NCBI GenBank assembly: GCA_934630995.1
Contig: CAKTXU010000150.1
Location: 1 to 5,489, forward strand
Source: an uncultured Eubacteriales bacterium
Lineage (GTDB): Bacteria; Bacillota; Clostridia; Oscillospirales; Acutalibacteraceae
DNA: 5,489 bases
Direction: 5' to 3'
The notes below the pieces were generated by a model. It did not search any database. It saw only the letters and a list, made by a program, of their open reading frames with translations, and was not told the DNA's origin. Made by a program: the position numbers and the translations under genes. Shown here in pieces: positions 1 to 5,467 of this stretch (position 1 is the first letter of the stretch; every line of letters starts with the position of its first letter).

Positions 1-486
1 TTCAATCCCATCGGCGCCCATGAAAGCGGCCGTATCGGAGAGGATCCCAACGGCATTCCCAACAATTTGATGCCCTATATTTCCCAGGTGGCCATCGGCA
101 AGCTGCCGCGGCTGTCCGTCTTCGGTGACGACTATGACACCCACGACGGCACCGGCGTGCGGGACTATATCCATGTGGTGGATCTGGCCGTCGGCCATGT
201 TAAGGCGGTGGATTTCGCGCTTGAGAACACCGGCGCTGAGGTTTTCAATCTGGGCACCGGCACCGGCTACAGCGTACTCGATCTGGTTCACGCCTTCGAG
301 GAGGCCAACGGCGTCAAGGTGCCCTATGTGGTGGCCCCCCGCCGTCCCGGCGACATCGCCACCTGTTATTCCGATCCTTCCAAGGCGGAAAGGATGCTGG
401 GCTGGAAGGCGGTCCACGATGTAGGCGACATGTGCCGCGACTCCTGGCGGTGGCAGTCCCGGAACCCCAAGGGCTACGAAGAATAA
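1..486 (+). CDS. galE: UDP-glucose 4-epimerase, C-terminal part (5' end outside window)
   Basis: This is the C-terminal 161 residues of an NAD-dependent UDP-glucose 4-epimerase, the cytoplasmic enzyme that interconverts UDP-glucose and UDP-galactose for galactose use and for supplying sugars to surface polysaccharides. The reading frame is open from base 1 and starts at the conserved FNP-x-GAH segment, which in E. coli GalE (338 residues) lies near residue 178, so roughly the first half with the Rossmann NAD site and the Tyr-x3-Lys catalytic pair is missing. Visible family hallmarks are GEDPNGIPNNLMPYI (residues 13-27), the FGDDYDTHDGTGVRDYIHV stretch (41-59) and the PRRPGD motif (113-118), all part of the sugar-nucleotide pocket. 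The end, WQSRNPKGY, is the usual GalE C-terminus. I see no damage. It is the last gene of its transcription unit, since a strong terminator follows within 7 bases of the stop. Other short-chain sugar epimerases are possible but fit this sequence less well. Confidence 0.95.
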   Translation, partial: FNPIGAHESGRIGEDPNGIPNNLMPYISQVAIGKLPRLSVFGDDYDTHDGTGVRDYIHVVDLAVGHVKAVDFALENTGAEVFNLGTGTGYSVLDLVHAFEEANGVKVPYVVAPRRPGDIATCYSDPSKAERMLGWKAVHDVGDMCRDSWRWQSRNPKGYEE

Positions 487-492
487 GCGATG

Positions 493-524
493 AAGGCCCG
501 GCGTTTGCCGGGCCTTTTATTATT
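493..524 (+). terminator. Intrinsic terminator of galE
   Basis: A perfect 10-bp stem (493-502 with 507-516) with a GTTT loop is followed by the T-rich run TTTTATTATTA. It starts 7 bases after the galE stop codon and ends before the promoter of the next operon, so it separates the two units. Confidence 0.93.
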
Positions 525-537
525 AGCAGGCATTTTC

Positions 538-566
538 TTGCCGGAGGATAAAATATGGCTTATAAT
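538..566 (+). promoter_or_regulatory. Sigma-A-type promoter of the ECF sigma/membrane protein operon
   Basis: TTGCCG (538-543) and a perfect TATAAT (561-566) are separated by exactly 17 bases. This predicts transcription from about base 573 and a leader of about 80 bases before the sigma factor start at 652. The element looks like a housekeeping promoter; I found no convincing second promoter of the ECF type (AAC-like -35 with a CGT-like -10), so autoregulation by the encoded sigma factor is not supported by what I can see. Confidence 0.75.
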
Positions 567-651
567 TGAGATATCCGCCATAAAAACAATCCGTCTCCAG
601 CGTCTTATAAGTGATAGTACTGTCCGTTTCGCGGCAGGGAGGGGGAACCCG

Positions 652-1176
652 ATGACTGAACAGGAATTCCGCCAAACCTATGCGGCGATGGCCGGCGGCG
701 ACCCGGAGGCGCTGTCCGCCCTCTACGCGGCCCTCGCCCCATGCGTATACGCCATCGCTCTGTCCGTCGCCGGCCAGCCCGCCGACGCGGAGGACGTGGT
801 GTCCGAGGTGTTCCTCCGTCTGTGGCAGAGGCGGAACCCTTATACCTTCCGCGGAAAGCATAGGTCATGGATATCCACCGTCGCCTATCACGCCGCGGTG
901 GACCGGCTGCGCCGGGGCGGCCGCGAGGCCTGGGAGGGGGAGGAGCTCCTGGAAGCGCTCCCCTGCCCGCCGGAGGAGGAACGCCTGTGCGACCGGCTGA
1001 CCTTGGCTCAGGCCCTGGCGGCTCTGCCCGAAGCGCAGCGGCAGGTGGTGGCTCTCCATGTGATAAGCGATCTGCCCCTGCGGGAAACCGCCCGCCTGCT
1101 GGGGCGGCCCCTGGGCACCGTGGCTTCACAGCACCGGGACGCCATGAAACGGCTGCGAAATATCCTGACCGGATGA
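652..1176 (+). CDS. ECF-like sigma-70 family RNA polymerase sigma factor
   Basis: The 174-residue product has the two-domain plan and size of group IV (extracytoplasmic function) sigma factors, which direct RNA polymerase to a small set of promoters in response to an envelope or outside signal. Sigma region 2 spans about residues 17-90: DAEDVVSEVFLRLWQ (45-59) is the core-polymerase-binding helix and RSWISTVAYHAAVDRLRR (71-88) corresponds to regions 2.3-2.4, which melt and read the -10 element. An acidic linker (about 93-115) leads to region 4 (115-172), with LPEAQRQVV and a helix-turn-helix LRETARLLGRPLGTVASQH (143-161) that reads the -35 element. The frame stays open upstream to 490, but the ATG at 652 is chosen because a purine-rich Shine-Dalgarno (GGGAGGGGG, 637-645) lies 6 bases upstream and because the family length then fits; the longer version would start inside the galE terminator region, upstream of the promoter. 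It is followed after 28 bases by a membrane protein that is its probable regulator. The target promoters are unknown. Confidence 0.92.
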   Translation: MTEQEFRQTYAAMAGGDPEALSALYAALAPCVYAIALSVAGQPADAEDVVSEVFLRLWQRRNPYTFRGKHRSWISTVAYHAAVDRLRRGGREAWEGEELLEALPCPPEEERLCDRLTLAQALAALPEAQRQVVALHVISDLPLRETARLLGRPLGTVASQHRDAMKRLRNILTG

Positions 1177-1204
1177 AATTACCGGACGAAAGGAGACGTC
1201 AAGC

Positions 1205-2743
1205 ATGAACACCGATCCCCATGAAAAAAAGACCGACAGCCAGATACGGAAACAACTGAAAGCGATGGCGGCGGCGGATACCCCTGCGCTGAAACCCGCC
1301 GTAAGCCGCGCCGGATATGAGCTTACCCCTGTACCCGAAAAAAAGGCTTCGCGCCCCTCCCGTTCCATCCAAATTGCGGCGGCCGCGGCGGCATGCGTGG
1401 CCCTGGCCGCCGGCGTCCTCTGCCTCCCCTTTCTGCTGCGGGAGGGCGGACTGACACCGGCGGGTTCCTCGGGCGCTAATCCCCCCGCCTCCGCCCCCTC
1501 CACCGCAGAAACAACCGTCTATGTCCCCCATACCTATCCGGGCGAACCGGTGGTGACGGAAACCGTTCAGCAGGGTCCCTCCGACATCTATGTTGGACAG
1601 GAAACCGACGATATCCAAATCAAGCGCATTACTTCCTATGCCGCCTTTCAGGAGCACCTGCAGAAGTATCCCGCGTATATCGACTACATGGAACGCAAGT
1701 ATATCGGGGACCCCTTCAAAATTTACTCCATCCTGCAGTGGCAGAATCAAGAGGCGGTGTATATCTATGACGATTTGCTCTGGGTCCGCGCCAATGTGGA
1801 GGGCGGCCGCTGCCAATATGAGGTGGCCGCCGTCACCCGTACGGATGGGCAGGTAACCGTCACCCTGCGGAAGATGGCGCCGCCGGAGGAGACGGCCGCC
1901 GCAAAGAAAACCGCCTGGGAGTTTTTTCTCATGATCCCCCGGGAAGAGCTGCGGGAGGGGGACGCCTTCACGGTGCAATTCGTCACCGATAAGCCACGCC
2001 CCCAGGCGCCGCTGACTCTGGAAAAAAAGAGGGAGCTGGAGGCCGCCTATCCCCAAAACGACCCCCATGTATATCTTGGCCTGGAATCCTATTACGGCAC
2101 CTACGGACGCTGTGTCGCCGTCATGCGCAGCGGAATGGCCGGTGAAGCCATCACCGAGCAAACCATCGCGGGGCAGTATTTCTGGTATCCCAGCACCAAT
2201 ACAATCAGCATCTTCCGCGACGGCCAATGGTATAGCCTTCCTCATGCCTACGACAACGGCTGGCTGACCGCCGAGGACGTGCGGGATATCAACATCTACT
2301 ACAAAACCGGCTGGCTCAGCCTGCCCGGAGAGCCTGTGGCAGTCTCCCAGAAAACCTGGACCATCGCCACACCCTCCAAGCCCGATATGGGGAACGGCGC
2401 CTGCGCCGAGCTCATCGATTCTCCCGCCGCGTTTGAACGGTTTTGGCAGAACCGGTATGGAGACAGCCGCTGGACCTGTGCCCAATGGACGGATTTCTCC
2501 GCGCTGGAGGATCCCGCCCTTTATGAGGAATACCGGGTGGTCTTTGTCTCCGTTTGTAGAGATGCGCCCTTCTCACCCTATAAGGCCGTGAAAGCGGAAA
2601 TCGTCGGCGGCGCGCTGGAGCTGACTCTGCAGCCTATGCTGGAAAGCTCTACCCTGATCAATGAGGCCTCCTTCGACGGCTATTTCCTCATCCCCCGTGA
2701 CACCTCCCCCTTCTTCGGAGTCGGCGCCTATATTATCGACTGA
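1205..2743 (+). CDS. Single-pass membrane protein, probable anti-sigma factor/sensor of the upstream sigma factor
   Basis: The 512-residue protein has a charged cytoplasmic N-terminus (1-54), one membrane segment (about 55-78, Ala/Leu-rich, SIQIAAAAAACVALAAGVLC and on), a Pro/Ser/Ala/Gly-rich linker (81-105) and a large outer part (about 106-512). Gene order directly behind an ECF-type sigma factor, together with this topology, suggests that the short inner part holds the sigma factor and the outer part senses something; this is inference, as I see no zinc-binding HxxxCxxC or other named anti-sigma motif. Outside, residues 141-247 and 402-499 look like two diverged copies of one domain: SYAAFQ/SPAAFE at the start, a Tyr-acidic-hydrophobic strand followed by a YxV/YKAV strand in the middle, and FFLMIPRE/YFLIPRD at the end. 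They recall the PrcB-like domains of clostridial envelope proteins. The middle part (288-368, YYGTYGRCVAVM to DNGWLTAEDVRDI) recalls an uncharacterised domain of Firmicutes envelope proteins. The start has a clear ribosome binding site (AAAGGAGA, 1189-1196). Confidence 0.82.
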   Translation: MNTDPHEKKTDSQIRKQLKAMAAADTPALKPAVSRAGYELTPVPEKKASRPSRSIQIAAAAAACVALAAGVLCLPFLLREGGLTPAGSSGANPPASAPSTAETTVYVPHTYPGEPVVTETVQQGPSDIYVGQETDDIQIKRITSYAAFQEHLQKYPAYIDYMERKYIGDPFKIYSILQWQNQEAVYIYDDLLWVRANVEGGRCQYEVAAVTRTDGQVTVTLRKMAPPEETAAAKKTAWEFFLMIPREELREGDAFTVQFVTDKPRPQAPLTLEKKRELEAAYPQNDPHVYLGLESYYGTYGRCVAVMRSGMAGEAITEQTIAGQYFWYPSTNTISIFRDGQWYSLPHAYDNGWLTAEDVRDINIYYKTGWLSLPGEPVAVSQKTWTIATPSKPDMGNGACAELIDSPAAFERFWQNRYGDSRWTCAQWTDFSALEDPALYEEYRVVFVSVCRDAPFSPYKAVKAEIVGGALELTLQPMLESSTLINEASFDGYFLIPRDTSPFFGVGAYIID

Positions 2744-2748
2744 AGGCA

Positions 2749-2786
2749 AAAATCTCCCGGAGCGGCATGCCGCTCCGGGAGATTTT
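2749..2786. terminator. Bidirectional intrinsic terminator between convergent operons
   Basis: A perfect 18-bp inverted repeat (2749-2766 with 2769-2786) lies 5 bases after the membrane protein stop (+) and 7 bases after the DegV stop (-). The centre is GCATGC, so the real loop is probably 4-6 bases. The outer pairs are A/T on both sides, giving a TTTT run at the end of the hairpin for both transcripts (TTTTCTGCTCTTT on +, TTTTTGCC on -). This fits use from both directions. Confidence 0.93.
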
Positions 2787-2793
2787 CTGCTCT

Positions 2794-3648
2794 TTATTTC
2801 GTCATGAACAGAACGCCCAGGGTATTGGGCCCGCAGTGGGAGGAAATGGTACAGCCGGCCCGGGTGATGAAAACCTCCTTGAACCTGCCGTATTTTTCCA
2901 CCAGCTTCCTGACCAGCTCCGCCCGTTCCTGAGAAATCCCGGAATGGGTGATGAACACCCGATCGGTGCGGATGTCGTTCCGTCCGGCCAGCTTATCCTG
3001 TACATACTGGGTCAGGCACTTCTCCAGGGAACCGCGGTATTTCTTGCCCACGTTCATGCTGCCGCTGCTGTTGTCCACCTCGATGCAGGGCTTGAGCTGG
3101 AGCACATTGGCCCCCAGCATGGCCAGGGCGGAACAGCGTCCGCCCTTATATAGAAATTCCAGCGTGTCGATGACGAAGCTGGCCTGGACCTTGCCCGCCA
3201 GAGCCTGCACCTCCTCCGCGATTTGAGCCGCGGGCATTCCCGCGGCGATCCGCTCGGCTGCCTCGATGACCAGCAGGCCGGAGCCGGTGGAAAGGTTGCG
3301 GCTGTCGATGACATAGACGCCCGGAAGCTCCTCGGCCGCCAGGCGGCAATTGTTGTAGGTGGCGGACAGGCCGTGTCCCAGGGTGAGATGGATCACCTCG
3401 TAGCCCTCGTCCGTCCATTTTCTGAAATACTCCACATATTCCGCGATATTGATAGCCGCCGTTTTCGGCAAAATCTTTTTTTCGCGATAAACCTCATAAA
3501 TCTGATCGGGCATCAAATCGACGCCGTCCGCGTATATCACCCCGTCCAATATGACATGGAACGGATAATACTCGACATTATAGCGCGCCCGTAGTTCATC
3601 GCCCAGATCGCAGGTGCTGTCCGCGCTCAAGATGATGCGACTGCTCAA
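2794..3648 (-). CDS. DegV family protein (fatty-acid-binding, FakB type)
   Basis: DegV proteins bind a fatty acid; those of the FakB kind present it to the kinase FakA, which makes acyl-phosphate for phospholipid synthesis. With the start chosen here the protein has 284 residues, the usual length. Hallmarks: the N-terminal strand RIILSADSTCDLG (4-16), PKTAAINIAEY (61-71, in the place of the common TSxPS segment), GLSATYNNC (93-101), VIDSRNLSTGSGLLV (113-127), LEFLYKGGRCSA (163-174) and the C-terminal ITRAGCTISSHCGPNTLGVLF (261-281). The start is taken as TTG at 3648-3646: the - strand has GGGAGG (3662-3657) 8 bases before it, and the product then begins right at the family's first strand. A longer frame opens with a GTG at 3699, but that codon lies within the promoter, upstream of the likely transcription start. 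The gene is monocistronic in view; no fakA is nearby, so the lipid role rests on family membership alone. Confidence 0.94.
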   Translation of the reverse strand: MSSRIILSADSTCDLGDELRARYNVEYYPFHVILDGVIYADGVDLMPDQIYEVYREKKILPKTAAINIAEYVEYFRKWTDEGYEVIHLTLGHGLSATYNNCRLAAEELPGVYVIDSRNLSTGSGLLVIEAAERIAAGMPAAQIAEEVQALAGKVQASFVIDTLEFLYKGGRCSALAMLGANVLQLKPCIEVDNSSGSMNVGKKYRGSLEKCLTQYVQDKLAGRNDIRTDRVFITHSGISQERAELVRKLVEKYGRFKEVFITRAGCTISSHCGPNTLGVLFMTK

Positions 3649-3656
3649 AAACTCTT

Positions 3657-3662
3657 CCTCCC
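3657..3662 (-). promoter_or_regulatory. Ribosome binding site that decides the TTG start of the DegV gene
   Basis: The - strand reads GGGAGG here, 8 bases ahead of the TTG at 3648. Neither the GTG at 3699 nor the other in-frame upstream TTG (near 3678) has a comparable sequence at the right distance. Confidence 0.8.
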
Positions 3663-3689
3663 TCTTATGGTTTGGCAATGCCTCTAGTA

Positions 3690-3718
3690 AGAATACCACA
3701 TCCCGTCAAAAATTACAA
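3690..3718 (-). promoter_or_regulatory. Promoter of the DegV gene
   Basis: On the - strand TTGTAA (3718-3713) and TATTCT (3695-3690) are 17 bases apart, and TGG stands directly before the -10, an extended -10 feature. Transcription would begin near 3683, about 35 bases before the TTG start. The -35 hexamer is one copy of a repeated TTACAA element, so it could be a site of control. Confidence 0.7.
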
Positions 3719-3729
3719 GTTGGTTACAA
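3713..3729. repeat. Phased direct repeat TTACAA in the divergent control region
   Basis: TTACAA occurs at 3713-3718 and again at 3724-3729, 11 bases apart (TTACAAGTTGGTTACAA), that is, one helical turn. The first copy is the -35 box of the DegV promoter on the other strand; the second lies just upstream of it and about 15 bases before the -35 box of the deacetylase promoter. The repeat is seen directly; an operator function is a guess, and AT-rich hexamers recur by chance. Confidence 0.35.
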
Positions 3730-3743
3730 ACGCCTTTCTCATC

Positions 3744-3771
3744 TTGTATTGCCCGTGAAATCTGATACAAT
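3744..3771 (+). promoter_or_regulatory. Promoter of the polysaccharide deacetylase gene
   Basis: TTGTAT (3744-3749) and TACAAT (3766-3771) are 16 bases apart, with TGA directly before the -10 (extended -10). Transcription would start near 3778, leaving a leader of about 27 bases. It is divergent from the DegV promoter; the two -35 boxes are about 25 bases apart. Confidence 0.68.
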
Positions 3772-3804
3772 GGAGATATACGGCAGGGACGGGAGCTGAG
3801 GCGG

Positions 3805-4848
3805 ATGTTGAAGGAAAAACAGGCCATTATCAAGGAGGACAAGCCCTCTCATGTGAGGAAGAACGGGACCGCCGTCAATAAACGGCTGCTGACCGGCCTC
3901 ATTGTCTCCCTCATCGTCATGGTGGCGCTGGCCATCGGCGCCGGAGTAGCCGTATCCGGGCTCAATTGGTACGGTGAAGAGGTGGACGGCCTGACCTCCG
4001 ACAACGCCTCCCTGCAAGAGCTGGTCGCCGCTCTGCAGAGCACTCTGGCAGACGCAAGGAAGGAATTGGCGGATTCGCAATCTCAAGCGGCAGCCGACAA
4101 GACGGCGCTGGAGGAGAAAATCGCCTCCCTGGAGACCGAACTGGACGGCTTACGGGGCCAGCTGGCCGAGGCACAGGACGAAATAGCCACGCTCAAGGGA
4201 GAGCTTCCCGTCTATCCCGCCGACGCCAAGCTGGTAGCCCTCACCTTTGACGACGGCCCCGCGGCCAGCACCGGCCGGCTGCTGGATATTCTCAAAGCCA
4301 AGCGTGTCAAGGCCACCTTTTTCATGCTCGGCCTTCAGGCGGAAAGATACCCCGACCTGGTCACGCGGGTGGCGGGGGAGGGACATGCCATCGGCAATCA
4401 CTCCTATTCCCATCAGAACCTTAAAAAAATGACCGCGGAGGAAGCCGCGGCGGATCTGGATAAATGCAGCGATATCCTTTTTGGCATCACGGGTAAACGT
4501 CCCACCCTGATGCGGCCTCCGGGAGGCAACTACGACGATATGGTCATCGGCTGCGCCAAAAGCCGGGAGCTGCGGATTATCAACTGGTCGGTGGATACCC
4601 GGGACTGGGAAAGCAAAAATCGGGACGCTATACTCGCCACCGCCTTCCAGGAAGGGCTCTACGGCATCCATGACGGCGCCATTGTCCTGATGCACGACGT
4701 TCATGCCACCACCATCGACGCCGTGGAGGAGATGATCGACCGGCTTCAGGAGCAGGGCTACACCCTGGTGACTGTGCCGGAGCTTCTCCGGGTGCGGGCC
4801 GACGGCGGCGAGGACGGCGGCGTTTATAAAATCCTCAAGGCGGGCTGA
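3805..4848 (+). CDS. Membrane-anchored polysaccharide deacetylase (NodB/CE4 family) with coiled-coil stalk
   Basis: The 347-residue protein is predicted to be held in the membrane by one N-terminal segment (28-51, LLTGLIVSLIVMVALAIGAG and on) preceded by basic residues, so its bulk lies outside. Residues about 56-133 form a long heptad-like, Ala/Leu/Glu-rich coiled coil. The NodB domain (about 141-328) follows, with the metal-dependent CE4 signature in order: TFDDGP (147-152, catalytic base and metal aspartates), HSYSH (199-203, metal histidines), RPPGGNYDD (237-245), WSVDTRDWE (261-269) and LMHDVH (295-300, catalytic histidine). CE4 enzymes remove N- or O-acetyl groups from polymers such as peptidoglycan GlcNAc or MurNAc, chitooligomers or exopolysaccharide; which one applies here cannot be told from sequence, though a cell-wall substrate is the natural guess for an anchored Gram-positive enzyme. 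All metal and catalytic residues appear present. In motif 3 the usual aromatic or Phe position after RPP is Gly (RPPGG), a variant also known in the family. The start ATG has GGGAG 9 bases upstream (3791-3795). The unit is monocistronic. Confidence 0.93.
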   Translation: MLKEKQAIIKEDKPSHVRKNGTAVNKRLLTGLIVSLIVMVALAIGAGVAVSGLNWYGEEVDGLTSDNASLQELVAALQSTLADARKELADSQSQAAADKTALEEKIASLETELDGLRGQLAEAQDEIATLKGELPVYPADAKLVALTFDDGPAASTGRLLDILKAKRVKATFFMLGLQAERYPDLVTRVAGEGHAIGNHSYSHQNLKKMTAEEAAADLDKCSDILFGITGKRPTLMRPPGGNYDDMVIGCAKSRELRIINWSVDTRDWESKNRDAILATAFQEGLYGIHDGAIVLMHDVHATTIDAVEEMIDRLQEQGYTLVTVPELLRVRADGGEDGGVYKILKAG

Positions 4849-4859
4849 CTACATAAAAT

Positions 4860-4917
4860 ACAGGCGCTGTGCGGATGCCTCTTGCGGCATTTGCACAGCG
4901 CCTGTTCATTTTTATTT
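4860..4917. terminator. Intrinsic terminator of the deacetylase gene, possibly bidirectional
   Basis: A perfect 13-bp outer stem (4860-4872 with 4893-4905) encloses a smaller stem (ATGCC 4875-4879 with GGCAT 4886-4890). On the + strand it is followed by TCATTTTTATTTG, 11 bases after the deacetylase stop. On the - strand it is followed by TATTTTATG, so it could also end a transcript of the small - strand gene whose stop is at 4912. Confidence 0.85.
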
Positions 4918-5091
4918 GTTTTGTTTGACGGCGGTCCGCCGTGTCTGCATAATATCCTTCAGGATGTCTGCGTCAATGGCGTTGGAGCGGTAAAAGAAAA
5001 GGATACGCGAATCCCGCTCCAGCTTCTTTATTTCCACCATCACCCTCTCCCACATCATTTGTCTGTGAAACAGGTATTCCCATAAAAACAT
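4912..5091 (-). CDS. Possible small protein of unknown function
   Basis: I do not recognise this product. The open frame runs from 5142, and from the ATG at 5091 it gives 59 residues: an aromatic, Met-rich start (MFLWEYLFHRQMMWERVM), then a charged helix-like part (VEIKKLERDSRILFF) and a basic tail (TRRTAVKQNK). Support for a real gene: codon third positions from about 5058 onward are GC-rich like the neighbours, although the surrounding DNA upstream is AT-rich, and the stop is followed at once by a hairpin with a T-rich run on this strand. The start is unsure: AAAGGGG directly touches the ATG at 5091, which is too close, whereas the in-frame ATG at 5040 (42 residues) has GGGAG 6 bases upstream. 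No membrane segment or signal peptide is convincing. It is divergent from the XRE regulator, which may control it; chance open frame remains possible. Confidence 0.45.
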   Translation of the reverse strand: MFLWEYLFHRQMMWERVMVEIKKLERDSRILFFYRSNAIDADILKDIMQTRRTAVKQNK

Positions 5092-5193
5092 CCCCTTTAT
5101 GAATTTTAATAAAGCGACTGGGTATACTATAGTCTTAATCACGAGTATATTTAATAGCTTTTTTACAGGGTATCATTTTTTGGGGTGATATCG
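5092..5193. promoter_or_regulatory. AT-rich divergent intergenic region with a TATACT/AGTATA inverted repeat
   Basis: This stretch separates the small - strand gene from the XRE regulator and must hold their promoters if both are real. It contains TATACT (5123-5128) and its inverse AGTATA (5144-5149), whose starts are 21 bases apart (about two helical turns), and ACTATAGT (5126-5133), itself a palindrome. TATACT (5123-5128) or TATATT (5146-5151) could be a -10 for the + strand gene, but neither has a convincing -35 box at 16-18 bases, so I do not name a promoter. An operator for the adjacent regulator is a guess. Confidence 0.3.
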
Positions 5194-5412
5194 ATGATTT
5201 TATATACCCCTTTTTGGAAGACTCTAGAGAATTCCAAGGAGACTACGTATTCACTGATTCAAAAACACAAGATAAGCCGCTCGACAATTGATAAGCTGCG
5301 TCATAATAAAGGAATCAGCACCCTGAAAATCAACGATTTGTGCCGCATTCTCGATTGCCGGGTCGAAGATATCCTCGTTTATGTGAAGGATGAGAATGAT
5401 CCGCGGCTGTAG
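5194..5412 (+). CDS. Small XRE-family (Cro/CI-type) helix-turn-helix regulator
   Basis: The 72-residue product consists of little more than one helix-turn-helix domain of the Cro/CI type, the kind common as small DNA-binding regulators in Firmicutes. After the typical start MILYTPFWKTLE comes the first helix (TTYSLIQKHKISRSTIDKLR, about 17-36), which holds the helix-turn-helix with ISRSTIDKLR as the likely recognition helix, then NKGISTLKINDLCRILDC (38-55), a family hallmark, and the end VEDILVYVKDE. The ATG at 5194 is preferred over the GTG at 5185 because GGGGTGAT (5182-5189), a near-perfect Shine-Dalgarno, overlaps that GTG and sits at the right distance from the ATG. There is no added ligand or dimer domain, so it probably binds DNA as a small dimer; the target is unknown. 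It is more AT-rich in codon use than the genes to its left, which can be a sign of transfer but is also common for such regulators. Confidence 0.88.
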   Translation: MILYTPFWKTLENSKETTYSLIQKHKISRSTIDKLRHNKGISTLKINDLCRILDCRVEDILVYVKDENDPRL

Positions 5413-5467
5413 AAGCGTCGCAAAGAACAAATATGATTCCTTTTTATATTGAACGCTGCAAAAGGTC

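Noticed and set aside
584..606. AAACAAT ... CGTCTT as an ECF-type promoter in the sigma leader
   Set aside because: The spacing of about 10 bases is too short and the match to AAC/CGT-type boxes is weak.
490..651. N-terminal extension of the sigma factor (54 more residues from the ATG at 490)
   Set aside because: It starts inside the galE terminator region and upstream of the promoter at 538-566, has no ribosome binding site, and would make the protein longer than the family.
1199..2485. Long open frame on the - strand opposite the membrane protein (428 codons)
   Set aside because: It is a shadow of the + strand gene produced by its GC-rich codons: low-complexity Gly/Arg-rich product, no family resemblance, no ribosome binding site.
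4150..4704. - strand open frame opposite the deacetylase (184 codons)
   Set aside because: Shadow of the deacetylase gene, whose catalytic motifs fix the + strand frame.
5047..5083. Out-of-frame ATG at 5083 on the - strand with AAAGGGG at good distance
   Set aside because: It leads to a frame of about 36 codons (MGIPVSQTNDVGEG...) with no protein-like features; noted because it competes with the unsure start of the 4912-5091 frame.
5414..5455. AGCGT/ACGCT inverted repeat after the XRE gene
   Set aside because: Only 5 bp of pairing with a loop of over 30 bases; not a credible terminator or RNA structure.
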